Part shown: positions 9,564 through 16,465 of the stretch, piece after piece
Layout: each line of letters opens with the position of its first letter
Numbering within the stretch: position 1 is the stretch's first letter
Source of the DNA: a virus
Length of the DNA stretch: 64,000 bases
Strand: one strand, 5' to 3'
IMG/VR virus record: IMGVR_UViG_3300008110_000220
Coordinates: 31,069-95,068 of that record
Notes under the pieces: generated by a model
Told to the model about the DNA's origin: nothing
Databases searched by the model: none
Seen by the model: the letters and a program-made list of their open reading frames with translations, nothing else
Position numbers and translations under genes: made by a program

Positions 9564-10796
9564 ATGGATTATAAGTTCAGCATTATTTCGCCATCCCACA
9601 AGAACACTCCCTACCTTCAAGAACTCTACGAAAGTCTGTGTGCTCAGACTTATGAGAACTGGGAGTGGATTTTGTGGTTGAATGGTAAGTTTAACCGTAG
9701 CAAACTCTCTCCAGAAATTGAGAATGATGGGAGGGTAAAGATCTACGAGTGTAATGAAAATAATCCTAACGTTGGGTTTCACAAGAGCAAGGCATTCCAT
9801 CTTGGTTCTGGTGATGTCCTTGTGGAAGTTGACCATGATGATATGATCACACCAGACTGTCTGGAAGAACTTAACAAGGCATACCAAGACGAGAGTGTTG
9901 GTTTTGTGTACAGTGATGTTGCTGTGTATGATGATAACTTTGTTCCTTATAATGAGCAGCATGGTTGGTCTTACTACTTCTACAATTTTCGTGGTAAAGA
10001 CCGTTATGTGATGAACTCTTGGCGTCCAACTAGTCAGGCATTATCATTCATCTGGTATTCTCCTGACCATGTTAGATCTTGGAGAAGGAGTGTTTATCAA
10101 TCAATCGGTGGGCATAATGTTCAATTAAGTATATGTGATGACCACGAGTTGATGATAAGAACCTATCTGAATACGAAGATGTATCATATTCAAAAACCTC
10201 TTTACATCTATAGGGTTTATGGTGACAATACTTACCTAGAAAGAAATGCTCAAATTCAAACTAAGACCGTAGACCTTTATTATGAGTATGGATATCAACT
10301 TGCAGAGAAAGATGCAGAAGACCGTGGACTTCTGAAAGTTGATATTGGTGGTGGACTTTATCCTCGTCCTGGTTATGTAACCATTGACCAGGAGGGTGCT
10401 GATATTACTTGTGACCTGAATGATGGCATCCCACTTCCTGATAATAGTGTTGGTGTTTTGAATGCAAGTCATGTTCTAGAGCACCTGAGAGACCCTGTTA
10501 AGTCAATGAGAGAAATTCATCGGGTCCTTGCACACGGTGGTTGGGCAATGATTGAGGTTCCTTCTACTGATGGTAGGGGTGCATTCCAAGACCCAACTCA
10601 CGTTAGCTTCTGGAATGAACATAGTTTCTGGTATTATACCAACAAACAGCTAGCAAACTTCATTAGAAACTATGATATTCGCTTTCAAACGTATCGGTTA
10701 AATACTTGGGAAATGGCACCACATATTCCTGTTGTCACTGCTTGGTTGACAGCAATTAAGGATGAAGAACGTTTCCCTGGAATTCTTGCAATTTAA
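9564..10796 (+). CDS. GT2 glycosyltransferase fused to SAM-dependent methyltransferase
   Basis: Residues 1 to about 235 form a family-2 glycosyltransferase: SIISPSHKNTPYLQELYESL, the VEVDHDD metal site at 88-93 and a CDDHELMIR segment. Residues about 250-400 are a Methyltransf_11-like domain with KVDIGGGLYPRPGYVTID and the NASHVLEHLRDP loop, followed by IHRVLAHGGW. This is the second GT-methyltransferase fusion in the window, with domains unrelated to the first in detail. It starts a block with UDP-galactopyranose mutase and another GT, suggesting assembly of a modified glycan. Confidence 0.8.
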   Translation: MDYKFSIISPSHKNTPYLQELYESLCAQTYENWEWILWLNGKFNRSKLSPEIENDGRVKIYECNENNPNVGFHKSKAFHLGSGDVLVEVDHDDMITPDCLEELNKAYQDESVGFVYSDVAVYDDNFVPYNEQHGWSYYFYNFRGKDRYVMNSWRPTSQALSFIWYSPDHVRSWRRSVYQSIGGHNVQLSICDDHELMIRTYLNTKMYHIQKPLYIYRVYGDNTYLERNAQIQTKTVDLYYEYGYQLAEKDAEDRGLLKVDIGGGLYPRPGYVTIDQEGADITCDLNDGIPLPDNSVGVLNASHVLEHLRDPVKSMREIHRVLAHGGWAMIEVPSTDGRGAFQDPTHVSFWNEHSFWYYTNKQLANFIRNYDIRFQTYRLNTWEMAPHIPVVTAWLTAIKDEERFPGILAI

Positions 10797-10801
10797 TTTT
10801 T

Positions 10802-11827
10802 ATGGCACTTGCATATGTAATCGGCGCAGGAACAGCAGGTTCAACTGCCGCTAGAATTTTAAAAGATAATGGGTGGGATGTAGAAGTATTTGAAACTAGA
10901 TCTTATATTTCTGGTAATTGCTACGACTATATTGATGAAAAGACCCGTTGTATTGTCCATGCACATGGTCCACACGCAATTCATACTAATAGTGAGAAAG
11001 TCTGGAACTGGTTGCATCAGTTTTCGGAGTTTAATGATTTCTCAGTCAAGGTCTGGGCAAATACTAAACTGGGTAAAATCCCCATTCCTTATAATGATAC
11101 GTCTGATAGAATTATTGGACGACGACTTTCTGATGAAGAAATTATTGATTTAGTCTTCAGGGATTATTCTGAAAAGATGTGGAATACTCCCTTTGAGGAA
11201 CTTCCTCAGAGTATTCTTGCACGACTAGCAGTAAGAAATCCTGGTGAAGAAACTTACTTTGTGAATAACAAGTATCAGGGTCTTCCTAAGTATGGATTTG
11301 TTCGGATGTTTGAAAACATTCTGGATGGTATCCCCGTTCATTTGGATACACCCAGAGATGAGTGGAGAAAACTGAAAGACAAGTGTGACCTGTTGGTTTA
11401 TACTGGTAAGGTTGATAATTACTTTGATTATCAGTTTGGCGAATTAACTTATCGCTCTTTGAATTTTGAACACGTCTATTGCCCTAAAACTCTTTATATT
11501 CAACTGAATGAATGTAATAAAGAGAATGGATGGAACCGTGCAATTGACCATTCCTACTGGTATAAACAGGATGTAGAAACAACAATTGTCACAAGAGAGT
11601 ATCCTGTTCCTCACGTTGATGGTGTGAACAATCCATATTATCCAATGATATTTGGTGAGTATCTCAGTCAGTTCAGACTGTATGAACCTCTGATGCAGGC
11701 AGAAAAGAACACAGTATTCACTGGAAGAACTGCTACTTATGAATATCTGACGATTGATGAAACCATCATCAAGACTGCTAAAAAACTGAAGAAACTTGGA
11801 CTATCTGATTCTATTTTAACGCCATGA
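10802..11827 (+). CDS. glf: UDP-galactopyranose mutase
   Basis: The 341-residue protein begins with the FAD-binding motif VIGAGTAGSTAARIL (G8, G10, G13) and keeps typical mutase segments: GPHAIHTNSEKVWNWL, DYSEKMWNTPFEELP and LVYTGKVDNYFDYQFGELTYRSL. The enzyme interconverts UDP-galactopyranose and UDP-galactofuranose using reduced flavin. Galactofuranose is absent from most marine cyanobacterial pathways as far as I know, so the phage may supply its own donor for the neighbouring glycosyltransferases. It overlaps the following gene by 4 bp. Confidence 0.88.
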   Translation: MALAYVIGAGTAGSTAARILKDNGWDVEVFETRSYISGNCYDYIDEKTRCIVHAHGPHAIHTNSEKVWNWLHQFSEFNDFSVKVWANTKLGKIPIPYNDTSDRIIGRRLSDEEIIDLVFRDYSEKMWNTPFEELPQSILARLAVRNPGEETYFVNNKYQGLPKYGFVRMFENILDGIPVHLDTPRDEWRKLKDKCDLLVYTGKVDNYFDYQFGELTYRSLNFEHVYCPKTLYIQLNECNKENGWNRAIDHSYWYKQDVETTIVTREYPVPHVDGVNNPYYPMIFGEYLSQFRLYEPLMQAEKNTVFTGRTATYEYLTIDETIIKTAKKLKKLGLSDSILTP

Positions 11828-12939
11828 AGAAAACTAAACTATGTCTCAATGTAATGCTTGGAAATGAGGAGCACGTCGTTGAGAGAATGCTTAATTCTTG
11901 TTATAAGCACATTGACTATTGGATTATCCAGTGTAATGGTAACGACCGCACTCAACAGATGGTTGAAGACTTTTTTCAACAAAAAGGTATTCCTGGATTT
12001 ACCTACAATGTAGAATGGCACTATCCTGGTTGGAATAGTGATGACTTGGTTCAGAAATGTACAGAGACTGACCACGGTTGTGACTGGTTATTCAGAATTG
12101 ATGCTGATGAACAACTACACGTTGATGATGACTTTGATTGGAGTGTTTTAGAAGATACTTCAATTGATGCCTGGGATGTTACGGCACAGTCTGATAATTG
12201 TATTTGGTATCGTTGCCGTCTATGGAATACAAAAATTCCCTGGAGGTTTAGGCACGACAAGAGGCACGAGTGTATTCTGAAACCTGGATGTGTTCCAACG
12301 GGAGAAGAGTTTCCAAGAATAAGTCTGGCAAGAGGATTTAGACACATCATTATTAACGATGGTCGGACTTGGGTAAATCCAACTAAGTTCTTTACTGATG
12401 CTGTTGAACTTGAGAACCAACACATTTCCAACAACACAATGCTAGAGGATGTTTATCACTTCTGGTATATTGCTAAAAGTTATAATGATGCTGCTTATGG
12501 TACTTATCCTTTAGGTGAAACGCATAATCAGGAGATGGCACGTCGTGCTTTATTTTATTATGAAGAGTATCTGAATTATCGATTTAATTATCATCAACTT
12601 GGATATGTAACTGGTATTGATGAGATGGCATATTTTACTTTATGTGCTATGGGAGACTTGAATCGAACTTGCAATAATTTTGAAAAAGCAATTGACTGCT
12701 ATATTCGTGCAGAAGAATGGTGTCCACCAAGAAATGAACATCTTGTGGGATTATCTGAGTGCTACAGAACTTTAGGTGATTATCAGATGATGAAGATGCA
12801 GACGGAAAGATTGATTGATCCGAGCAGAGTTAATCCTTTTCCCACATATCACTTCCTTGTCAATAGTAACTATTATATAGATACCGGTGATTATGGAAAA
12901 TCGCTTCATCAAATCGTATGTGAAAACTTATGCAATTGA
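11824..12939 (+). CDS. Glycosyltransferase with TPR-like C-terminus
   Basis: The N-terminal 230 residues form a GT2-like domain: LCLNVMLGNEEHVVERMLNS, and the DxD metal site RIDADEQ (D93, D95). The C-terminus (about 255-360) is helical with TPR-like pairs, for example GDLNRTCNNFEKAIDCYIRA, a layout known from O-GlcNAc-like and SPT14-like bacterial GT2/TPR proteins. It overlaps glf by ATGA, suggesting use of the galactofuranose donor. The acceptor could be a protein or a glycan. Confidence 0.75.
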   Translation: MKKTKLCLNVMLGNEEHVVERMLNSCYKHIDYWIIQCNGNDRTQQMVEDFFQQKGIPGFTYNVEWHYPGWNSDDLVQKCTETDHGCDWLFRIDADEQLHVDDDFDWSVLEDTSIDAWDVTAQSDNCIWYRCRLWNTKIPWRFRHDKRHECILKPGCVPTGEEFPRISLARGFRHIIINDGRTWVNPTKFFTDAVELENQHISNNTMLEDVYHFWYIAKSYNDAAYGTYPLGETHNQEMARRALFYYEEYLNYRFNYHQLGYVTGIDEMAYFTLCAMGDLNRTCNNFEKAIDCYIRAEEWCPPRNEHLVGLSECYRTLGDYQMMKMQTERLIDPSRVNPFPTYHFLVNSNYYIDTGDYGKSLHQIVCENLCN

Positions 12940-12940
12940 T

Positions 12941-13525
12941 ATGAAATACCTTCCAGTCTCATCAATAAATAGACAGTCGCAGAAAACTATATGGGTTGTT
13001 GATAATTTTTATGCTAACCCATATGCTGTAAGAGAATTTGCTCTTCAGCAAGAGTTTTCTGAAGATTTAAATTATTTCAAAGGAAGTCGTTCAAAAGAAC
13101 AATACTTCGTTCCTGGAACAAAAGAAGCATTTGAAAAAATCATGGGTATCAAAATCCGTGAATGGGAGTCTCATGGAATGTGTGGTCGTTTTCAATACTG
13201 TACCTCACAAGATGCCCTTGTCTATCATCACGATGGTCAAACCTGGGCTGCTATGATATATCTCAACCCAGATGCTCCTTATTGTACAGGAACTTCTCTT
13301 TACGCTAGTAAGAATGGTGCTAGGAGAACTGGTGACCCCAACTTTACGGATGATGTATTTGCTGGTGGTTTTTACGATGAAACCAAGTTTGAGTTAGTTG
13401 ACTCTATTGGTAATGTCTTCAATAGACTATTCATCTTTGACGCTCAAAATATTCACGCAGCATCAAAATACTTTGGTCAAACCAAAGAAGATTCACGACT
13501 CTTTCACATTTTCTTTTTCGACTAA
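12941..13525 (+). CDS. DUF6445-type 2OG-Fe(II) oxygenase-like protein
   Basis: The 194-residue protein has the jelly-roll layout of 2-oxoglutarate/Fe(II) oxygenases of the DUF6445 group: VVDNFYANPYAVREFAL, ALVYHHDGQTWAAMIYLNPD with metal ligands expected in H96-H97-D98, distal H172 in AQNIHAASKYFG, and R186 near the end for 2-oxoglutarate. I chose ATG 12941, one base after the upstream stop. It could hydroxylate a protein or glycan; the neighbours are glycosyltransferases. Confidence 0.68.
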   Translation: MKYLPVSSINRQSQKTIWVVDNFYANPYAVREFALQQEFSEDLNYFKGSRSKEQYFVPGTKEAFEKIMGIKIREWESHGMCGRFQYCTSQDALVYHHDGQTWAAMIYLNPDAPYCTGTSLYASKNGARRTGDPNFTDDVFAGGFYDETKFELVDSIGNVFNRLFIFDAQNIHAASKYFGQTKEDSRLFHIFFFD

Positions 13526-13527
13526 AA

Positions 13528-13770
13528 ATGAATTTTACAGTTTACTCAAAAGAAGGTTGTCCATATTGCGACAAAGTAAAAAAAGTCTTAGAGTTGACAA
13601 ACACTCAGTTTGTCGTGTATACTCTTAGTGAGGACTTTACTAGAGAAGAATTCTATTCTGAATTTGGTGAAGGTTCTACCTTCCCTCAGGTTATTTGTGA
13701 TGATAAAAAGCTAGGAGGTTCCGTTGACACAATCAGATTCCTCAAAGAACAACAAGTCATCAAGTCATAA
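13528..13770 (+). CDS. grx: Glutaredoxin
   Basis: This 80-residue protein is a classical dithiol glutaredoxin: YSKEGCPYCDKVKKVL with the CPYC active site at residues 11-14, the TFPQV cis-proline loop at about 50-54 and GGSVDTIRFL. It would reduce disulfides, for instance in ribonucleotide reductase, using glutathione. It follows the oxygenase by 2 bp. A second, altered glutaredoxin-like gene lies at 61132. Confidence 0.9.
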   Translation: MNFTVYSKEGCPYCDKVKKVLELTNTQFVVYTLSEDFTREEFYSEFGEGSTFPQVICDDKKLGGSVDTIRFLKEQQVIKS

Positions 13771-13778
13771 CATAAATA
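13771..13778 (+). promoter_or_regulatory. T4-like late promoter candidate
   Basis: CATAAATA directly after the glutaredoxin stop and 50 bp before the structured leader of the gene at 13962. The match is to the late core only. Confidence 0.5.
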
Positions 13779-13831
13779 AAAACAAGAGTCACGTAAACCG
13801 TGGCGTTGATTTACTGCTTAATGGAGGTAAG

Positions 13832-13951
13832 AGAAAGCAAACGCAACCATTCCATATCATCTTCGAAAAGATGGTTTGCTTTCTGAATCGGGAAGTTACC
13901 ATCTATTTTGAATTTTCCTTTAAGTCAAGGAAAAGAATAGTAGTTTCCCGA
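13832..13951 (+). ncRNA. Two-hairpin structured leader RNA
   Basis: Two large consecutive hairpins fill the gap before 13962. First: AGAAAGCAAA 13832-13841 with TTTGCTTTCT 13875-13884, topped by CATCTT/AAGATG around CGAA (13858-13873). Second: TCGGGAA 13888-13894 with TTCCCGA 13945-13951, enclosing CTATT/AATAG (13903-13907, 13936-13940) and TTTTCCTT/AAGGAAAA (13913-13920, 13927-13934). An ORF can be drawn through it but lacks any family signal. It may be a 5'-UTR regulator or processed RNA. Confidence 0.6.
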
Positions 13952-13961
13952 GGCAAAAGAA

Positions 13962-14192
13962 ATGTTAGCAGTTAGTCTAGTTTTTGGTTCATTCATGACC
14001 GTATTGTTTCTTATTGTGGGACTTATAGGTGGTTGGGTAGCAAGAGAATATATGATGAACTATCGGGAGATTCCAAGACCTCACCCCGAAATGTTCGATA
14101 ACCAGGGTAACCTGATTCCAGATGAGGTGATTGCATTTAACTTTGAAAACTATCATGACTACGAAATCAACGACGAAGAAGACGACGAGTAA
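13962..14192 (+). CDS. Small membrane protein with acidic tail
   Basis: The 76-residue protein has one strong N-terminal membrane segment (LVFGSFMTVLFLIVGLIGGW, about residues 6-25) and a cytoplasmic tail that becomes very acidic (ENYHDYEINDEEDDE). Function is unknown to me. It overlaps the next gene by 38 bp and follows the structured leader RNA, so it may be translationally controlled. Confidence 0.65.
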   Translation: MLAVSLVFGSFMTVLFLIVGLIGGWVAREYMMNYREIPRPHPEMFDNQGNLIPDEVIAFNFENYHDYEINDEEDDE

Positions 14193-14769
14193 CACTACCA
14201 ATACAAAACCAAGGACTGTTAAGGTTTCTACCTCACTAGAACTCCCTAATAATCCACTGGTTTTTGAGGTTCTTGATCTAGTATCGAAACAAAAAACCAA
14301 AGCAAAAAAAGTCGAAGTTCTGAAAAAATATGAGGATATGTCTCTTAAGATCATCCTCATTTGGAACTTTGATGAGAGTGTTGTAAGTGTTCTTCCACCA
14401 GGGGAAGTTCCATATTCCTCTTATGATGAACAAACTGTAAACTCTGGTACACTTTCTACCAAAATCAGTCAAGAGACACGTAGAATGTATGAGACTGGTT
14501 CATTCTCAATGGGAGTGACTGATCAGCAGGCTAGAACTACTATTCGTAAAGAGGCGAAGAACTTTTATTTCTTTGTGAAAGGTGGTAATGATAGTATGAA
14601 CAGCATTCGTAGAGAAAGTATGTTTATCAATCTTCTCCAAGGTTTACACCCACTTGAAGCAGAGATTATTTGTCTTGTAAAAGATAAAAAACTAACCGAC
14701 AAATACAATCTTACTCAGGATGATGTTGCTGAAGCATTCCCCGATATTCAGTGGGGCAATCGTTCTTGA
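14155..14769 (+). CDS. Conserved cyanophage protein (DUF6433-like)
   Basis: The 204-residue protein has a low-complexity Thr/Ser/Lys N-terminus (first 25 residues) and a conserved body containing YEDMSLKIILIWNFDESV, LPPGEVPY, and the late segment LLQGLHPLEAEIICLVKDKK. I recognise it as a widespread T4-like cyanophage family of unknown function, probably DUF6433; the name is from memory. ATG 14155 is preferred over upstream in-frame codons because the homologous region starts there. Confidence 0.68.
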   Translation: MTTKSTTKKTTSNTTNTKPRTVKVSTSLELPNNPLVFEVLDLVSKQKTKAKKVEVLKKYEDMSLKIILIWNFDESVVSVLPPGEVPYSSYDEQTVNSGTLSTKISQETRRMYETGSFSMGVTDQQARTTIRKEAKNFYFFVKGGNDSMNSIRRESMFINLLQGLHPLEAEIICLVKDKKLTDKYNLTQDDVAEAFPDIQWGNRS

Positions 14770-14770
14770 T

Positions 14771-15031
14771 ATGGGAAAGGGTATCAATATTATTCACATA
14801 AATTGTGATCCTTCTTTTGCTGACGATAAGAGTCTTCCAAGAGATTCTTATCTAGTATCTTATGGTGATAATGATGAAGAAAAGTTTGATGTAGTTCAAG
14901 GTCTTCGCTCTGATATCTTTGACCACTATTGGGATAAGTATCGTGATGTAAGACGAATGGATTGGACTCAAGGTACAGTCAATCCAAAGTCATGGGGTTA
15001 TAATGTGCCTGAAAAGAAAAAGCGAAAGTAG
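14771..15031 (+). CDS. Small basic-tailed protein of unknown function
   Basis: The 86-residue product starts one base after the DUF6433-like stop. It contains RDSYLVSYGDNDEEKFDVVQ and YWDKYRDVRRMDW and ends in a Lys/Arg cluster (EKKKRK), suggesting nucleic acid or ribosome contact. No family recognised. It is followed by a terminator. Confidence 0.6.
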   Translation: MGKGINIIHINCDPSFADDKSLPRDSYLVSYGDNDEEKFDVVQGLRSDIFDHYWDKYRDVRRMDWTQGTVNPKSWGYNVPEKKKRK

Positions 15032-15071
15032 TTTCCAATATCGCTAATAATTTTTCCGGCAAAATTTTCTT

Positions 15072-15104
15072 GCGTGAGGGTTTTCACAAATCTTCACGCT
15101 TTTT
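15072..15104 (+). terminator. Terminator hairpin overlapping a promoter
   Basis: GCGTGA (15072-15077) pairs with TCACGC (15094-15099), followed by five T. The large loop contains TTCACA, which serves as the -35 of the next promoter. Confidence 0.55.
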
Positions 15105-15112
15105 AGTATAAT
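15083..15112 (+). promoter_or_regulatory. Sigma70-like promoter inside terminator
   Basis: TTCACA (15083-15088), 18-nt spacer, TATAAT (15107-15112). The -35 lies in the terminator loop and the spacer spans its 3' arm and T run. Confidence 0.5.
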
Positions 15113-15165
15113 ATAGATACCATTTAGTATCTTATGTTACTGTTTTCACACATATAAGACCTATA

Positions 15166-15207
15166 TAGGATGAATAGGGGTATAATAATCCCCTAACGTT
15201 CATCCTA
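15166..15207 (+). promoter_or_regulatory. Palindrome with TATAAT in its loop
   Basis: TAGGATGAATAGGGG (15166-15180) is complementary to CCCCTA plus TTCATCCTA (15190-15195, 15199-15207), with only ACG bulged. TATAATAAT lies in the loop. A -10 there would start RNA at about 15193, exactly at the 5' strand of the riboswitch-like element. The hairpin also covers the ATG at 15207. Confidence 0.55.
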
Positions 15208-15450
15208 TGACTAAAGCACTTTTGCTTTTAGCATGGGTTCCACTTCTTTCTGTTTCAACGCCACGACTTATACAGAATCCATATCCTGTGACTATAAGTT
15301 GTGACGCAGCGTGGGAACTAATGGACATCGTTAAAAACGACGATGTAGTAGACCAAAGAAGAGAAGACCGATTGCTATTAGAACTCCGAAAGGATGTTGT
15401 TCAAAGGTGCTAAAAACTGAATAGGACGCAAGTAAGCCGACTCGGAACGG
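15195..15450 (+). promoter_or_regulatory. Glutamine-riboswitch-like element 1 (long loop)
   Basis: CGTTC 15197-15201 pairs with GAACG 15445-15449 (P1) and TCCTAT 15203-15208 with ATAGGA 15421-15426 (P2); next to P2 lies GGACGCAAGTAAGCC, and ACTCGGAACGG closes it. This agrees with the consensus I remember for glnA/downstream-peptide glutamine riboswitches (CGTTCAYCC, GGACGNAAGTAGG, GAAGGAACG). The odd point is a loop of about 210 nt that holds a 68-codon ORF. Family assignment is from memory and needs a covariance search. Confidence 0.6.
15207..15413 (+). CDS. Small secreted or membrane-anchored protein in riboswitch loop
   Basis: The 68-residue product starts with a signal-peptide-like stretch (MTKALLLLAWVPLLSVSTP) and continues with a charged C-terminal half (VVDQRREDRLLLELRKDVV). 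ATG lies inside the P2 strand of the riboswitch-like element, with no strong Shine-Dalgarno sequence in front, so pairing should directly affect initiation. Function unknown. Confidence 0.6.
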   Translation: MTKALLLLAWVPLLSVSTPRLIQNPYPVTISCDAAWELMDIVKNDDVVDQRREDRLLLELRKDVVQRC

Positions 15451-15452
15451 AT

Positions 15453-15626
15453 CGTTCATCTATGGAGCAACTCTTTTTATCTTGCTTACAGGCACAACTT
15501 CTCATTAGTAGAGTTAATGCTAGTAACTTCGTCACTGACCATGAAAAAATTGGTCTCATATTAGAAATTGAACAAGTCACAAAGAAAGGTTGTTTCATAG
15601 ACGCAAAAGCCGACTGAAGGAACGGG
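15453..15626 (+). promoter_or_regulatory. Glutamine-riboswitch-like element 2 (long loop)
   Basis: A second copy of the same layout: CGTTC 15453-15457 with GAACG 15620-15624, and TCTAT 15459-15463 with ATAGA 15597-15601, followed by CGCAAAAGCCGACTGAAGG. The loop encodes a 51-residue ORF. Its 5' strand can also pair with GAACG of element 1 (15445-15449), so the two elements could exclude each other. The DUF4278 peptide gene follows. Confidence 0.58.
15462..15617 (+). CDS. 51-residue small protein in riboswitch loop
   Basis: ATG 15462 to TGA 15617 encodes MEQLFLSCLQAQLLI..., ending CFIDAKAD, a small helical protein of a type common in cyanophages at this place. Start codon and stop codon both sit inside the conserved pairing strands of riboswitch-like element 2. 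No Shine-Dalgarno is visible. Function unknown. Confidence 0.6.
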   Translation: MEQLFLSCLQAQLLISRVNASNFVTDHEKIGLILEIEQVTKKGCFIDAKAD

Positions 15627-15658
15627 ACTAACCATCTCATTTCTTTAGGAGAAAACCA

Positions 15659-15796
15659 ATGTCGAAAGTAGTTTATCGTGGTGCTGAATACGATACCGAA
15701 AAGCGTATCGCATATCAACAACAGATGATGCAACAACCCCAACAATACAACGAAACCTATCGTGGTGTTAAGTATGTAAAGGAGGGGCACAAATGA
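15659..15796 (+). CDS. DUF4278-like 'downstream peptide'
   Basis: The 45-residue peptide begins MSKVVYRGAEYDTEKR, has a Gln-rich middle and ends ETYRGVKYVKEGHK, with two copies of the YRGxxY motif of DUF4278. In Synechococcus and cyanophages such peptides sit after glutamine-sensing downstream-peptide RNAs (established association). AGGAG 8 nt before ATG supports the start. It overlaps the next gene by ATGA. Confidence 0.72.
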   Translation: MSKVVYRGAEYDTEKRIAYQQQMMQQPQQYNETYRGVKYVKEGHK

Positions 15797-15891
15797 AGAA
15801 ACTAAACTTCTTGCAAATCATTAAAGAGCAAAAACAAAAAGAAGAGCGTCGTCATCAAGCCCAACTAGCACAATTAGTAGGAGCAAGGTAA
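15793..15891 (+). CDS. 32-residue basic microprotein
   Basis: MKKLNFLQIIKEQKQKEERR..., a strongly charged single helix. It is coupled by ATGA to the DUF4278 peptide upstream and by TAATG to the membrane microprotein downstream; this tight coupling is the main evidence that it is translated. Confidence 0.5.
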   Translation: MKKLNFLQIIKEQKQKEERRHQAQLAQLVGAR

Positions 15892-15977
15892 TGGTACAGT
15901 TCATGGTATCAACTACTGCTGCGATTGCTTTAACAACCGTATTTTTATCAATGTATGTTCAGTGGTTGGACAAATAA
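15891..15977 (+). CDS. 28-residue membrane microprotein
   Basis: MVQFMVSTTAAIALTTVFLS followed by MYVQWLDK: almost the whole product is one membrane segment. TAATG overlaps on both sides place it in the microprotein operon. Function unknown. Confidence 0.5.
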   Translation: MVQFMVSTTAAIALTTVFLSMYVQWLDK

Positions 15978-16132
15978 TGGACAACTACAAATATCATTAT
16001 GATGATATGGATAAGGACAATAGACCTCCTGCTTGCTATCAACTAACATACAGGGGTTGTAATTATTGGTCCTGTTATACTATTCATCTAGATGAGTGGT
16101 TTGAAAAAATGTTTAAGTTTGAGGGAGATTGA
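15977..16132 (+). CDS. 51-residue small protein
   Basis: The product is Tyr/Asp-rich at its N-terminus, has three Cys (PPACYQLTYRGCNYWSCYT) and a YRG motif reminiscent of DUF4278. TGA 16130-16132 is part of the following terminator hairpin. Last gene of the microprotein operon. Confidence 0.55.
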   Translation: MDNYKYHYDDMDKDNRPPACYQLTYRGCNYWSCYTIHLDEWFEKMFKFEGD

Positions 16133-16148
16133 CTCTCCCTCTTTTTTT
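16121..16148 (+). terminator. Rho-independent terminator
   Basis: GAGGGAG (16121-16127) pairs with CTCCCTC (16135-16141) around ATTGACT, followed by seven T. The loop holds TTGACT, and TATAAG occurs at 16154-16159, though with a 19-nt spacer. Confidence 0.8.
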
Positions 16149-16285
16149 ATGTCTATAAGTTTCTCTAATAGGCATAAATTTTTGTATCCTAAGTAACATA
16201 TCTAATATACATATGGTAGAATAATGAGGTCATACAAATGAGCGAAAATTATTTGTTATGATTATCCTTGTGCGTGGAGGACATT

Positions 16286-16459
16286 ATGCACAACCTTGTC
16301 TCTTACAATCAACTTGCAGAATGGCGACACTTTGAGCAAACAGTTGACCGTTGTAATGATGAAATGGAGTTAGTCAATGATTATTTTAACTGTCTAATAG
16401 AATGTGATGATGACCAACAAACTTGTAAACGGGTATGTAGAAATATGCTGAGTGAGTAA
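16286..16459 (+). CDS. 57-residue Cys-containing small protein
   Basis: MHNLVSYNQLAEWRHFEQ... with paired cysteines near the end (CLIECDDDQQTCKRVCRN), which could form disulfides or bind metal. ATG 16286 is chosen because GGAGG lies five bases before it. A terminator follows directly. Function unknown. Confidence 0.6.
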   Translation: MHNLVSYNQLAEWRHFEQTVDRCNDEMELVNDYFNCLIECDDDQQTCKRVCRNMLSE

Positions 16460-16465
16460 TAAGAT

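Noticed and set aside
13724-13975. An 83-codon forward ORF overlapping glutaredoxin and the structured leader
   Set aside because: Composition is random-looking and the DNA is dominated by long perfect hairpins, better explained as RNA structure.
16220-16262. A seven-codon ORF before the gene at 16286
   Set aside because: Too short and without a ribosome site; could only be a leader peptide by speculation.
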